NCBI RefSeq assembly: GCF_001659785.1
Contig: NZ_CP015961.1
Location: forward strand, 2,914,001-2,978,000
Direction of reading: 5' to 3'
Source: Dietzia timorensis
GTDB lineage: Bacteria; Actinomycetota; Actinomycetes; Mycobacteriales; Mycobacteriaceae
Length of the DNA: 64,000 nt
Both the position numbers and the translations under genes were made by a program. Positions 15,884 through 24,796 of the stretch are shown in pieces. The notes below the pieces were generated by a model, which made no database searches, was not told the origin of the DNA, and worked only from the letters and a program-made list of their open reading frames with translations. Numbering within the stretch: the first letter of the stretch is position 1; each line of letters begins with the position of its first letter.

Positions 15884-18180
15884 TCAACGAGCTACGCCGC
15901 GAGCTTCGCGGGGTAGATGAACGGGTTGACCTCGATTCGTTTGTCCGCCACGCAGAAGTCACAGCCGAAACGATCGCCGCCAATATTTCTTGCGCTGCGG
16001 TCGATTTCGGCGATTTTCCCGCCGCAACCGAAGTTCTGCACTCCGCTATGTCGTCGCCCATAGCTTGGGCCCGCGAAGCGAAATGCCGCTTTGTACGAGA
16101 CAGTTCGGAGTTGCGGCGACACAGCCTCATCGGTGGCCGATTGTCGAGAATCGAGCTTTTGGGTGGAGACGACCACGGCGCAAAGGCACCTGTGGTCGCG
16201 TTCCACACTGAAGGCGGTTCGATCGTGCATAAGCCCCGGTCAATCTCGACCGACGCACTTTTCGGTAGCGCGCTCGCACTACTTAGCGACTCACCGCGAA
16301 TACCAGCGGTTCTGCAGCGTCAGGGGTACAGCTGGCACGAGGGACTACCTTCGTCCGAGCTCCCTCGGGGAGAAACTTACTACCAAAGGCTTGGTGCGAT
16401 CCTAGTGACGGCGAGCGCCCTCGGCTCGGTCGACCTCCATCGAGAGAACGTAATCTGCACCGGCGATTCCCCAGTGGTTGTAGACACGGAGACCGTGCTA
16501 CAACCGCAGTTCGCTCGCCCCGCGTGCATTGCCGCAGATCTACTCGCTCACTCTGTAGGCGCCACAGGAATGTTGGGACATCCCACTAGAGAAACTATTC
16601 CCACTATCGATAACAGCCATCGGAACCACGCAGCCGCCATAATCGACGGAGCGACCTCCGCGCTCGCCCTCCTCCGCGAGCGAGGTAACGAGATGCGCGC
16701 TCTCATCGCTGGTTACTCCGATCCGGTTCGGTGCATCGTTCGCCCCACAGCGCTATATGCCTCGTTGCTACAACTCCGACTCGACGAGAAACACCTACGC
16801 GTTCCGGATGAGTTTCGACTCTTCTGCCTAAGCCTTCCTGGAGCGGATCTTCTCGGGGAAACCGCGCTCAACCGCGAGATCACCATGTTGAGCCGAGGGC
16901 ACATACCGATTTTCCATGTAACCCCTGATGCGCGCTCCCTTTCTCCCGGGGGCCGCGAGTTCGTAGAGACCGCCCGGGAGCGGGCCTACCGCTGCCTCGC
17001 TCTAGCCGAAAACCTCACAGACGACGCACTCGCGCAGACCATCGACGCACACCTAGGCTCTACACGTTCGGTTAAGGAGCCTCCGGACGGAATCATCAGC
17101 CTCGCGCACCGCGACGAGCAGGGCGTTCCGCGCATAGCCATGCACCGCATATCCTCTGAATCCGCCGATTGGTTCGGTCCGGATCTGAGCATGTACCACG
17201 GCGGTGGGGCGCTTCTTTCCGTGGCCAAGTACCCCGCCTCGCAGGGCATGATCGACACGTTCGTCGACTACGCGCGCGATATGCTCAGCCGATCTCACGG
17301 CGAAAACGAGGAGCATGCCGGCCCCTTCACGGGAGACGTCTCCACCTGGTGGCTCTCACACGAACTATTCGCAGTAACAGGAGACATTCGACTCGCTAAA
17401 GCGCGGGACGATCTAGCCAGCGTTTTCCTCGCACGATTGCCCGACCGGAATCTGTCCAACTGGGACCTCGCTTCCGGCGGTGCTGGGATAGTAGCGATGC
17501 TGTCGTCGGCAGCACATGTTCCCCATCTCCTCCCAGGGCCGGTTATAGCCTCACTCAACGAGCTTGCCGGACGACTCTTTAGCGAAGTCGTCGCGGAGTA
17601 CGAGTCAGGCCAGTGGGAACCCGAATTTGCATCGATGCCACCAGAATCGCCTGTGACCGTACCCGGCGTCGCGCACGGCTGGACAGGACGAGCATGGGCG
17701 CTCGCCCGTGTCGCCAACCTTGAATCAGTACGCGCCCGTCCGGAACTTCGGCCCCTCCTTCGCGAAGCCCTCTCTCGGATCCGTTGCGCGCAGAACGGCG
17801 ATCCCACGTGGTGCTCAGGGCGTGCTGGTCTCGAAATTGCGGAGGCCGAGATCGCCCTCGCACTCGATACGCCCGCTAGAGGGCTGTCGCACCGTGCATG
17901 CGATGCGAATTTTGAGGAACTTGATGCCACAATCTGCCATGGACTGGCTGGCATCCGACTCGCACGCCTTCATCGAACCGGTCTGGGTGCAACCATCGAT
18001 GACGTCGGAGCCACCACATTTCTCCAAGCAGAAGGAGTGCCACGACGTTCCTTCGAACCAGCGGCAAAGGCATGGGGAATGATGACTGGGCAACCCGGGA
18101 TCTCCTTGTCCGAGAACATCATTGCCGGCTTGGAGCCAACCGGCTTCAACCCCGTTGCTCTCACCGTCTCCCGGCCGTAG
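15880..18180 (+). CDS. lanM: Class II lanthipeptide synthetase LanM
   Basis: 766 aa from TTG 15880, which overlaps the precursor stop; TTG 15832 would add 16 residues. LanM phosphorylates and eliminates Ser/Thr, then adds Cys to form lanthionines. The dehydratase domain (DUF4135) shows GGDDHGAKAPVVAF, the VHKPRS lysine near residue 118, DLHREN near 185 and VVDTET, all kinase-like catalytic motifs. The C-terminal LanC-like cyclase has AHGWTGRAWAL and the zinc ligands in WCSG (about residue 644) and CHG (about 686-687). Both activities look intact. The protein is shorter than the usual 900-1,100 aa, mainly at the N-terminus. It converges on the histidine kinase gene with a 20-bp overlap. No dedicated LanT with a C39 protease is present. 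Confidence 0.88.
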   Translation: MINELRRELRGVDERVDLDSFVRHAEVTAETIAANISCAAVDFGDFPAATEVLHSAMSSPIAWAREAKCRFVRDSSELRRHSLIGGRLSRIELLGGDDHGAKAPVVAFHTEGGSIVHKPRSISTDALFGSALALLSDSPRIPAVLQRQGYSWHEGLPSSELPRGETYYQRLGAILVTASALGSVDLHRENVICTGDSPVVVDTETVLQPQFARPACIAADLLAHSVGATGMLGHPTRETIPTIDNSHRNHAAAIIDGATSALALLRERGNEMRALIAGYSDPVRCIVRPTALYASLLQLRLDEKHLRVPDEFRLFCLSLPGADLLGETALNREITMLSRGHIPIFHVTPDARSLSPGGREFVETARERAYRCLALAENLTDDALAQTIDAHLGSTRSVKEPPDGIISLAHRDEQGVPRIAMHRISSESADWFGPDLSMYHGGGALLSVAKYPASQGMIDTFVDYARDMLSRSHGENEEHAGPFTGDVSTWWLSHELFAVTGDIRLAKARDDLASVFLARLPDRNLSNWDLASGGAGIVAMLSSAAHVPHLLPGPVIASLNELAGRLFSEVVAEYESGQWEPEFASMPPESPVTVPGVAHGWTGRAWALARVANLESVRARPELRPLLREALSRIRCAQNGDPTWCSGRAGLEIAEAEIALALDTPARGLSHRACDANFEELDATICHGLAGIRLARLHRTGLGATIDDVGATTFLQAEGVPRRSFEPAAKAWGMMTGQPGISLSENIIAGLEPTGFNPVALTVSRP

Positions 18181-19336
18181 CCGTCATCTCGCAAGTCAGC
18201 GTAAATCGGTCTCCCTTAATCTCAGTCAACAGCTCACCGCCAAGCGAGGCGACTCGCTCACGTAAGCCGAGGATTCCGGTCCCCTCTCCCGTAGTGCCAC
18301 CCGCCTTCGCGCCGACGCCGTCGTTGCTGATCACCATTCGGTTGTCGACGAAGATTATCGAGCATTCAGTGGCTTGAGGGGCATGTCTGATGATGTTCGT
18401 CGCCCCCTCGCGAAGGGCCCAAGCCGCCATCTCTGCCGAGCGTTCGTCCAGATCAACGGTGCCCTCGTCCTCAACCTCTGCGAGGATTCCGCGCGCACGA
18501 AGAACCATCAGTGCGTCTTCGAGCTCGGCCTCAAGAGAAATATTTCGGTAGCCCTGCACAATTGCGCGGGTTTTGCGCAATGAGCTTCGGGCTTCGGTGC
18601 CAATTTCCTCGAGATAATTGCGGCGTGCGACGTCATCGGATTCAAGGGCGAGTTCAGAGCGAAGAGCGATCGACGTGAAAGAGCGGCCTACGATGTCGTG
18701 CAGATCGCGGGAAAATCGTACGCGTTCTTCGTCGACCTGGAGTTCCGCGATCTTCCGGCGGTTCTCGTCGACTTCCGTGATCAAGGATCGAATCCACATG
18801 AGCAGAGTCACCACGAGAATATCGCCGACGAACCCGTTGGCCGCCATGCCCAACGCGACACCTACGTCGGTGAACAGCGTCAAGACCAGCACCGACACCA
18901 GCGTCACCGCGATGCCATAGCGTAGCCCGGCCAACGAAGCGAGAATCACCAGCAGAAAGAAGAAATAGACCTTGCCGGTGAAGGACGACTCAAAATCGTC
19001 TTCCCACACTGCAAAGTCGATGGCGACTGCAAGAACAAAGACCCCAGCTACGAACAGCACGGCAAAAACGAGATTTCGGCGTAGCTCTGGGGTCTTCCGC
19101 GGCTCCCGCGCCATTGAGCGGAAGACGAACAACACGCCAGTGAGGAACGACGTCGTCATTACGATGGCCGAAAAAAGCGATTGCCCCAGATTCTTTCCAT
19201 CGAAAGCCTGGGCGACAAAGGGAAAATAGCTGTAGATCAAAAGAACTAGGAGGACCAGGGCCAATGGAACGGCAGCCCTCCGCTGGAATCCTGCTGCTGG
19301 AAGCAAATGAGGCGAGTCGCCTAGGACATTTCTCAC
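18161..19336 (-). CDS. NarL-type sensor histidine kinase
   Basis: 391 aa from GTG 19336 (AGGAG 6 nt upstream). The N-terminal half has about six membrane helices. A HisKA_3 phospho-acceptor segment follows (RVRFSRDLHDIVGRSFTSIA), then an HATPase region with AAWALREGATNIIRHA, VISNDGVGAK and the G-box GEGTGILGLRERV. It should autophosphorylate on the His of the DLHD box and pass phosphate to the response regulator at 19691. The two genes are separated by a small membrane-protein gene on the other strand. It probably senses a membrane signal, perhaps the peptide product (inference). Confidence 0.88.
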   Translation of the reverse strand: MRNVLGDSPHLLPAAGFQRRAAVPLALVLLVLLIYSYFPFVAQAFDGKNLGQSLFSAIVMTTSFLTGVLFVFRSMAREPRKTPELRRNLVFAVLFVAGVFVLAVAIDFAVWEDDFESSFTGKVYFFFLLVILASLAGLRYGIAVTLVSVLVLTLFTDVGVALGMAANGFVGDILVVTLLMWIRSLITEVDENRRKIAELQVDEERVRFSRDLHDIVGRSFTSIALRSELALESDDVARRNYLEEIGTEARSSLRKTRAIVQGYRNISLEAELEDALMVLRARGILAEVEDEGTVDLDERSAEMAAWALREGATNIIRHAPQATECSIIFVDNRMVISNDGVGAKAGGTTGEGTGILGLRERVASLGGELLTEIKGDRFTLTCEMTATAGRR

Positions 19337-19443
19337 GCTCAACTCCTGATCTCTTGCACTAAAGAAGTACGCGCTCAGTCGGCAAAGTCGAATTCGAAGG
19401 TGAAAGAGGCAATACACCGCAACTCGAAGAGGTCTGATATCCC

Positions 19444-19677
19444 ATGGAACATTTCTCCAAAGACGTCATGAAGTTCACTCCCGCCCCCACATTGGCACGC
19501 GAAATTCCGGTTACCATCGCAAACCTCCTGTTCAGCATCATTGGTATCGCGATTCTCATCGCAGTCAGCGGCGGCGTGGATGCTCTAGTCATCGGATTCG
19601 CCGTCGTCATGCTCGGGTACTCGCTCGGGCGAACTGCCTATGTCGCCGTTCGAGGACCTCGTTACGACAAGGCGTGA
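19444..19677 (+). CDS. Small membrane protein between sensor and regulator
   Basis: 77 aa, ATG start, weak ribosome site. It has two hydrophobic segments (about residues 22-42 and 46-68: VTIANLLFSIIGIAILIAVS and ALVIGFAVVMLGYS) and a short basic tail. No family recognised. It lies head to head with the kinase gene and tail to tail with the response regulator. A role in immunity or signalling is possible but unsupported. Confidence 0.5.
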   Translation: MEHFSKDVMKFTPAPTLAREIPVTIANLLFSIIGIAILIAVSGGVDALVIGFAVVMLGYSLGRTAYVAVRGPRYDKA

Positions 19678-19690
19678 TCACACAAGCTGA

Positions 19691-20320
19691 CTAAGCCTCG
19701 ATCCAGCCACGCTCGACGGCCAACTTCGCGGCCTCGTGGCGGTTCCTGGCACCCAAGGCGGACATCGCCGACGACAGATAGTTGCGCACCGTTCCCACGG
19801 CTAGGTGCAACTCGTCGGCGATGTCCGCTACTGGTGTTCCTGGAAGGACCAACCTGAGAACATCCGCTTCTCGGGGACTTAATGGGCTTTCCGGCGCTCG
19901 GACCATTTCTGCTGCTAGTTGCGGATCGACAAACGACTGCCCGTCTCGAATTTTGAAGAGAATTGCCGTGAGCTCGTCTACCGGAGTTGCCTTCGTAACG
20001 TATCCGCTTGCGCCGGCCGCCATCGCCTCGCGCATCGTCGACGCCTTTACGCTCGCGGTAAGAATGACAACTTTTGTTCCGAATTCGACTATCGATTTGC
20101 ACGCAGCGATTCCATCAACTCCGGGCATCTCCACATCGAGCAACGCAATGTCCGGTTGGTGAGCGCGGACCAAATCGATCGCGGCCTTCCCGTCATCTGC
20201 TCCACCCACGATTTCGATTCCCGTACGCAACGCGAGTAGCTCTTCGAGCGCGGAACGTATCGTCGCTTCGTCGTCGGCCACGATTACCCGAATCTCGGTT
20301 CCACCTATTTCTTCCCCCAC
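19691..20320 (-). CDS. NarL/FixJ-family response regulator
   Basis: 209 aa from GTG 20320 with GGGAG 4 nt upstream. The receiver domain has the acidic pocket (VIVADDEATIR), the phospho-acceptor Asp in IALLDVEMPGVDG, the switch Thr in VVILTASVK and Lys in GYVTKATP. The output domain is a LuxR helix-turn-helix (LSPREADVLRLVLPGTPVAD then LHLAVGTVRNYLSSAMS). It pairs with the kinase at 18161 and is divergent from the class V-like operon, making it the natural regulator of that operon. Confidence 0.9.
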   Translation of the reverse strand: MGEEIGGTEIRVIVADDEATIRSALEELLALRTGIEIVGGADDGKAAIDLVRAHQPDIALLDVEMPGVDGIAACKSIVEFGTKVVILTASVKASTMREAMAAGASGYVTKATPVDELTAILFKIRDGQSFVDPQLAAEMVRAPESPLSPREADVLRLVLPGTPVADIADELHLAVGTVRNYLSSAMSALGARNRHEAAKLAVERGWIEA

Positions 20321-20697
20321 AGCACTCCCGCTTCTCTCGGCGCGAATTCATCCGCGTTTAGCCGCGTGTCAGTTTAACGGAACTTCGTCTCCTTACTGCT
20401 CGAGAAAGAATCGACGCACCTTTCATTTGCCTGCACTTTTCCTGCCGTTCGTTTTAGAGTTCGCAGCCACTAGCGCGCCGGGAAATTCCCGGAATTCTCA
20501 TCCAGCGCCTCTGCTCTCCGTTTCAGACGAACCACAAATGTCCGCGCAGTCGATGACATACCTCACGCGAAAGCTATGACCGAATAATGACGGTTTCCCA
20601 CTTTTCGACACTGTTTCTACGAGCAGGGATTGAGAATTATGGATATCGCAAGCAACACAGATGAATCCCATAAACGAGCCAGCGAAAGGAGCGACGA
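20321..20697. promoter_or_regulatory. Divergent promoter region, response regulator / class V operon
   Basis: 377 bp, visibly AT-richer than its surroundings, between the response regulator and the methyltransferase. It should carry the main promoter of the class V-like operon. The only reading frame is a 20-codon one at 20639-20701 overlapping the methyltransferase start as ATGA. No confident -35/-10 pair assigned. Confidence 0.45.
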
Positions 20698-20701
20698 ATG
20701 A
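20639..20701 (+). CDS. Possible 20-residue leader ORF
   Basis: ATG start about 9 nt after AGGGA. The product is hydrophilic (MDIASNTDESHKRASERSDE) and its TGA overlaps the methyltransferase ATG. It might couple translation of the operon's first gene, or be chance. Confidence 0.2.
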   Translation: MDIASNTDESHKRASERSDE

Positions 20702-21720
20702 CAGTTAACGACCTGAATACAGAATTACTTTCGACGCTCGTATCAAAAGGTGATCTTGTCACGCCCATGAGCATTCGCGCGGCCGTTCGAACCGGCATCA
20801 TTGATGCGGTCGGAAATTCAGCGTCCAGCGCTATCGAAATTGCTCGGCAAATCGATGGCAATGTTCGCGCGGTCACCACAGTTCTCGATCACCTCGTAGC
20901 GGAGGGGGTGTTCGCCAAAAGCGACGGAAACGATTACTCGCTCACCGAAATGGGAAAGTTCCTCTCAGAAAACAACGCTGAACTGGGCATACGCGCCCTG
21001 TTTGACGGACGCACCCTCGTCGGAAAGAACGAACTTGCTCTTTCCGATCTTCATCACACGCTACTCACCGGCCGACCAGCTACTGAAGCACACAGCGGCC
21101 AGACACTGTGGGAAGAAATCGATAACGCCAACCAATCTGTTAGCGAATTCGACTGGGAGACCCCTGGTTTCGCCGCGGAGATTGTCCTTGAGGATTCACT
21201 GTGGAGAAACGTGGATTCTGTCATCGATCTGGGCGGGAACACTGGGTCACTGGCCATTGCTCTTCTCAATAAATATCCGCATCTGTCCGCCTCCGTGCTT
21301 GACTTTAAGACCTTTACTGCCGAAGCCGAAAAGCGAGTCGTAAACAGCGCTATGGAGCATCGACTCAAAGGCATTGAGGGCAGTTTCTTCGATGACCTAC
21401 CGCTCGGTCACGATGTCTATCTCCTATCTGCCATCTTGGCCGACTGGGAAGACGACGCGTGCGTGCAGATTCTCGAAACCGTCAGGCGCGCCGCGCACGC
21501 GTGCGGTGGTCTGCTTGTCGTCGCCGAAGTTCACCTCTCGTCAAGCGGAGAACTCGCACCTGCGACATCTACCGATGTTCGTCTCCAAGCTTCCGTGACG
21601 CGGCCGGACCGGACCGCAGCAGAAGTAATCGCCCTCATCGAATCGTCGGGCTTCGAAATCGTACGAAGCGACACGTCTCAGCCCGACCGCTCGCTTGTGA
21701 TTGCGAGGACCGCAAAATGA
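20698..21720 (+). CDS. SAM-dependent O-methyltransferase-like protein of the class V operon
   Basis: 340 aa, ribosome site GAAAGGAG. An N-terminal winged-helix dimerisation region (AIEIARQIDGNVRAVTTVLD, then LVAEGVF) precedes a class I SAM fold with DSVIDLGGNTGSLAIALL, SASVLDFKTF and the acidic loop SAILADWEDD. This is the plan of the acetylserotonin/hydroxyindole O-methyltransferase family. It is first in the operon and its stop overlaps the kinase start as ATGA, so it most likely tailors the peptide. N- versus O-methylation cannot be told from sequence. Confidence 0.8.
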   Translation: MTVNDLNTELLSTLVSKGDLVTPMSIRAAVRTGIIDAVGNSASSAIEIARQIDGNVRAVTTVLDHLVAEGVFAKSDGNDYSLTEMGKFLSENNAELGIRALFDGRTLVGKNELALSDLHHTLLTGRPATEAHSGQTLWEEIDNANQSVSEFDWETPGFAAEIVLEDSLWRNVDSVIDLGGNTGSLAIALLNKYPHLSASVLDFKTFTAEAEKRVVNSAMEHRLKGIEGSFFDDLPLGHDVYLLSAILADWEDDACVQILETVRRAAHACGGLLVVAEVHLSSSGELAPATSTDVRLQASVTRPDRTAAEVIALIESSGFEIVRSDTSQPDRSLVIARTAK

Positions 21721-22793
21721 GCAACCTAGTCGATTCAGTTCTCAATCAGTTGCGCTCCAGCACAAATGATCAGTACTTCGATTCCATTGCTTCGGACGAT
21801 GTCGAGCAGCTCTTCGGCAGGAACATTAATCTTTCCGTTCGTACCGATTCCGGCAAGTACTTCGTGAAGAAATTACGCTTCTCGAACTACGCGGAGAAGC
21901 TCGAAAACTCACGGGCATACGAGGCACTCTTCCATCGCGGAGACTTCCCGGAGATTCCGCGTTGCCCAAGAACCTCAAAATTCGACTCGGACCATGGGCT
22001 GATGGTTCAAGATCTTCTCACCGATGCCGAGGACGGAATAACGCTGATGACCGAACAGCGATTCCGACCGGCCGACGCGCATACGATTGGTCGTCAGCTA
22101 AGCGCTTTACATTCTGTCCCGGTGAGCGAAGTTCCCCAGATTAACGAGGGCAGCCCGGCTCCGAATCTCACGTACCTAGATGAAATTCCCCTTGATGCTT
22201 TGGTCCACATGACCAACGGTGAGATCAATGCCTACGGGTTGATTCAACGAGACGCAGAGCTTGTGGCTGCCCTATCACAGTTGTCAGCAGAGTCCCACGA
22301 AGCGGACTGGGCTCCGATCCACGGAGACCTACGCGTCGACCAAGTGCTCATCGATCAGTCCGGACCATGGATTATCGACTGGGAGGAATTCGGTCAGGGT
22401 GACCCGGCACGCGACACCGGTTCGTTTATCGGCGAATGGATCTACCGAGCCGTCCTTGATATCCCCACGAGCCGCGGCGGCGGAACCAGTCTTGGCGACA
22501 CCGAAATCAGTGCTGGCGAGATAGTTCGACGAGGTCACGAGAAAGCTGCGTCTTTGGCACATACGATCTCGGCTTTCTGGAGCGGGTACGAATCGATTCG
22601 AACTGTTGATAACGACTTCGTGAAACGAACCGGCGGATTCGCCGGCTGGCATCTACTTGATCGTCTTTTCGCGGGCGCGCAGTCCTCGGCCACTCTTTCT
22701 CCGATCCAACGAGCCGCCGCGGGAGTCGGGCGTGCAGCCTTGCTCAATCCATTGGGCGTGTTCGCCCTGGCAGGAATTGAGGTGACGAAATGA
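21717..22793 (+). CDS. APH-like phosphotransferase, LanK-type Ser/Thr kinase
   Basis: 358 aa. Aminoglycoside-phosphotransferase fold: a FVKKL lysine near residue 51, catalytic loop PIHGDLRVDQVLID with Asp near 204, and the metal-binding WIIDWEEFGQGDPARD near 220. The usual Asn of the loop is Gln (HGDLRVDQ). In class V lanthipeptide clusters a protein of this family (LanK) phosphorylates Ser/Thr of the precursor. The ATGA overlaps with the genes on both sides and the adjacent HopA1-family gene argue strongly for that role over antibiotic resistance. Confidence 0.85.
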   Translation: MSNLVDSVLNQLRSSTNDQYFDSIASDDVEQLFGRNINLSVRTDSGKYFVKKLRFSNYAEKLENSRAYEALFHRGDFPEIPRCPRTSKFDSDHGLMVQDLLTDAEDGITLMTEQRFRPADAHTIGRQLSALHSVPVSEVPQINEGSPAPNLTYLDEIPLDALVHMTNGEINAYGLIQRDAELVAALSQLSAESHEADWAPIHGDLRVDQVLIDQSGPWIIDWEEFGQGDPARDTGSFIGEWIYRAVLDIPTSRGGGTSLGDTEISAGEIVRRGHEKAASLAHTISAFWSGYESIRTVDNDFVKRTGGFAGWHLLDRLFAGAQSSATLSPIQRAAAGVGRAALLNPLGVFALAGIEVTK

Positions 22794-23689
22794 CACACGC
22801 ACCAATCTTGATCGAACCCGAAAGCTTTCCCATGCTCGTAGACCGCCTCACGATCGATACCGACGAGTGGCGAGCACACTTTGACGGCGAGACCGTGGTC
22901 GGCGCCGACAGGAGGGATCTCGAATCCCAGCTAGGGCGCAAGCTCTACGAGCGTTGGCACGTGCGCTGGCCCGCTGGGCGAAACTCCCTTTCCCGCATCG
23001 ATCGGGATCCAGAAACAGAACAGATTATTGAGGCGGCCCTGGGCAAACACTCAATCACGATGCCGATCCAATGGTCGACCGAACGCAACAATGAGCCCAC
23101 CGCTTCCCTGATGGGAGTGCGAATCACGTCGCCGAAAGTATGCGAAGGCGTCGAGAACATTCGAATGCCTGACGTGTGGCCGGCGATCTCACCAGGGTTT
23201 GTCATGGTCTTCGGGGCGAGAAGGCCTATTGGCAACGAACATGGACAGGCATTTCGGCTCTATCTAGGCGGCGACGATCTCGCCTCGACGATTCCGTGCT
23301 TCGTTCGGATCGTCCACACCTTGCGGGCATCGGATGTTGGTTGGCAGGCAAAGATCGCATCCTCAAACGTTGTCTATCCCCGATCCGACGCAATCACCAT
23401 CTATCTCGATGCGCGCGATGCGGACGTCGTCCATGAGCTCGTCAGAAGTCTTCCGGTCGATCGATCCCCCCAGGTACCTACGTCGATGTTCGTCCGGAAA
23501 CTCGGTCCAGGAATCGGTTGGGCACAAGAGCCCAACGACAGCTCCCGACGAGGACTCAGCTACGGGCAGCATCGCTCGTCGATCGTGGCTCGTGCCGCAC
23601 TGAATTCGGCGCTGAGCGGTTCATCTCGCATCGACGAACTGCTCGCCGATGCACGAATTGATCCATTCAACCCGTGGAGAAATTCGTAA
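22790..23689 (+). CDS. HopA1-family protein, LanY-type lyase
   Basis: 299 aa. The C-terminal two thirds carry the HopA1 effector-family pattern: an FRLYLGG strand, WQAKIASSNVVYPRSDAITI with YLDARD, then FVRKLGPGIGWAQEPND and LSYGQHRSSIVARAAL. In class V lanthipeptide and thioamitide clusters this family sits beside the APH-like kinase and removes the phosphate to give dehydroamino acids. It overlaps the kinase stop by 4 bp and precedes the precursor array by 74 bp. The N-terminal 80 residues are not recognisable. Confidence 0.85.
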   Translation: MTHAPILIEPESFPMLVDRLTIDTDEWRAHFDGETVVGADRRDLESQLGRKLYERWHVRWPAGRNSLSRIDRDPETEQIIEAALGKHSITMPIQWSTERNNEPTASLMGVRITSPKVCEGVENIRMPDVWPAISPGFVMVFGARRPIGNEHGQAFRLYLGGDDLASTIPCFVRIVHTLRASDVGWQAKIASSNVVYPRSDAITIYLDARDADVVHELVRSLPVDRSPQVPTSMFVRKLGPGIGWAQEPNDSSRRGLSYGQHRSSIVARAALNSALSGSSRIDELLADARIDPFNPWRNS

Positions 23690-23763
23690 TCCGGTCGCCT
23701 CACGACTCCGCCGGTGAACCCGCCGCGCACGCCAATTCCACCCCGACAAGAAAGCGATTTCCC

Positions 23764-23910
23764 ATGTCCTACAGCATCCTCGATGGCCTGCACGAATTCG
23801 TCGAAATCGATGAGTTCGTCAGCGCAGAGTACGCCGGATTGCCGACAACCACGACCATGATGCCGCTTCCTGGAACCACGACTCTGTCGCCGAACATCTG
23901 GTTCAACTAG
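23764..23910 (+). CDS. Precursor peptide 1, cysteine-free and Thr-rich
   Basis: 48 aa. The leader shares ILDG plus an aromatic, acidic stretch (SILDGLHEFVEIDEF) with the five repeated precursors downstream. The C-terminal part is unlike them: LPTTTTMMPLPGTTTLSP then NIWFN. It has seven Thr and one Ser there and no Cys, so it cannot form a lanthionine by itself. It could become a linear dehydrobutyrine-rich peptide, be a degenerate copy, or be a partner of a two-peptide product. Weak ribosome site (AAGAAAG). Confidence 0.7.
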   Translation: MSYSILDGLHEFVEIDEFVSAEYAGLPTTTTMMPLPGTTTLSPNIWFN

Positions 23911-23972
23911 ACCACCTGTCCGAAACACCACCACCCAACGCCCAACCGGGCAACACCGAAAGGAACACCACC

Positions 23973-24113
23973 ATGCACAACGACATCCTCGACGGCTTCA
24001 ACACCTACGCCACCCCGGCAGAGCTCGCCGACACCAACGCAGCCGACACCCCGGCCACCACCGTCCCCTGCTCCGCTCTCGCCAGCATCACCACAGCAGA
24101 GCTCGGCTGCTAA
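23973..24113 (+). CDS. lanA: Class V-like lanthipeptide precursor, copy 1 (type A)
   Basis: 46 aa. The leader starts MHNDILDGFNTYATPAELAD and the core region ends TTVPCSALASITTAELGC. There are two Cys: one internal after Val-Pro and one at the C-terminus after Gly. This architecture resembles the class V peptide cacaoidin. The terminal Cys suits the HFCD enzyme encoded downstream. Ribosome site CGAAAGGA. Differs from copy 5 only at two synonymous Glu codons. Confidence 0.85.
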   Translation: MHNDILDGFNTYATPAELADTNAADTPATTVPCSALASITTAELGC

Positions 24114-24178
24114 CAGACCACCTGACCGAAACACCACCACCCAACGCCCAACCGGGCAACACCGAAAGGAACACCACC

Positions 24179-24319
24179 ATGCACAACGACATCCTCGACG
24201 GCTTCAACACCTACGCCACCCCGGCAGAACTCGCCGACACCAACGCAGCCGACACCCCGGCCACCACCGTCCCCTGCTCCGCACTCGCCTCCTACGGCAC
24301 CGCGAAGCTCGGCTGCTAA
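24179..24319 (+). CDS. lanA: Class V-like lanthipeptide precursor, copy 2 (type B)
   Basis: 46 aa. Same leader and first core half as copy 1, but the tail is SALASYGTAKLGC: Ile-Thr-Thr becomes Tyr-Gly-Thr and Glu becomes Lys. Both Cys are kept. The change replaces one dehydratable Thr and flips charge near the C-terminal ring, so products A and B should differ in activity or target. Confidence 0.85.
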   Translation: MHNDILDGFNTYATPAELADTNAADTPATTVPCSALASYGTAKLGC

Positions 24320-24384
24320 CAGACCACCTGACCGAAACACCACCACCCAACGCCCAACCGGGCAACACCGAAAGGAACACCACC

Positions 24385-24525
24385 ATGCACAACGACATCC
24401 TCGACGGCTTCAACACCTACGCCACCCCGGCAGAACTCGCCGACACCAACGCAGCCGACACCCCGGCCACCACCGTCCCCTGCTCCGCACTCGCCTCCTA
24501 CGGCACCGCGAAGCTCGGCTGCTAA
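24385..24525 (+). CDS. lanA: Class V-like lanthipeptide precursor, copy 3 (type B)
   Basis: 46 aa, identical by eye to copy 2 at the nucleotide level, including the 65-bp spacer behind it. Recent duplication or ongoing gene conversion. Confidence 0.85.
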   Translation: MHNDILDGFNTYATPAELADTNAADTPATTVPCSALASYGTAKLGC

Positions 24526-24590
24526 CAGACCACCTGACCGAAACACCACCACCCAACGCCCAACCGGGCAACACCGAAAGGAACACCACC

Positions 24591-24731
24591 ATGCACAACG
24601 ACATCCTCGACGGCTTCAACACCTACGCCACCCCGGCAGAACTCGCCGACACCAACGCAGCCGACACCCCGGCCACCACCGTCCCCTGCTCCGCACTCGC
24701 CTCCTACGGCACCGCGAAGCTCGGCTGCTAA
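24591..24731 (+). CDS. lanA: Class V-like lanthipeptide precursor, copy 4 (type B)
   Basis: 46 aa, identical by eye to copies 2 and 3. Its following spacer matches the other spacers base for base. Confidence 0.85.
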   Translation: MHNDILDGFNTYATPAELADTNAADTPATTVPCSALASYGTAKLGC

Positions 24732-24796
24732 CAGACCACCTGACCGAAACACCACCACCCAACGCCCAACCGGGCAACACCGAAAGGAACACCACC

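Noticed and set aside
21717-22793. Aminoglycoside resistance phosphotransferase
   Set aside because: The fold matches, but operon overlap with a HopA1-family gene and precursors points to peptide phosphorylation.
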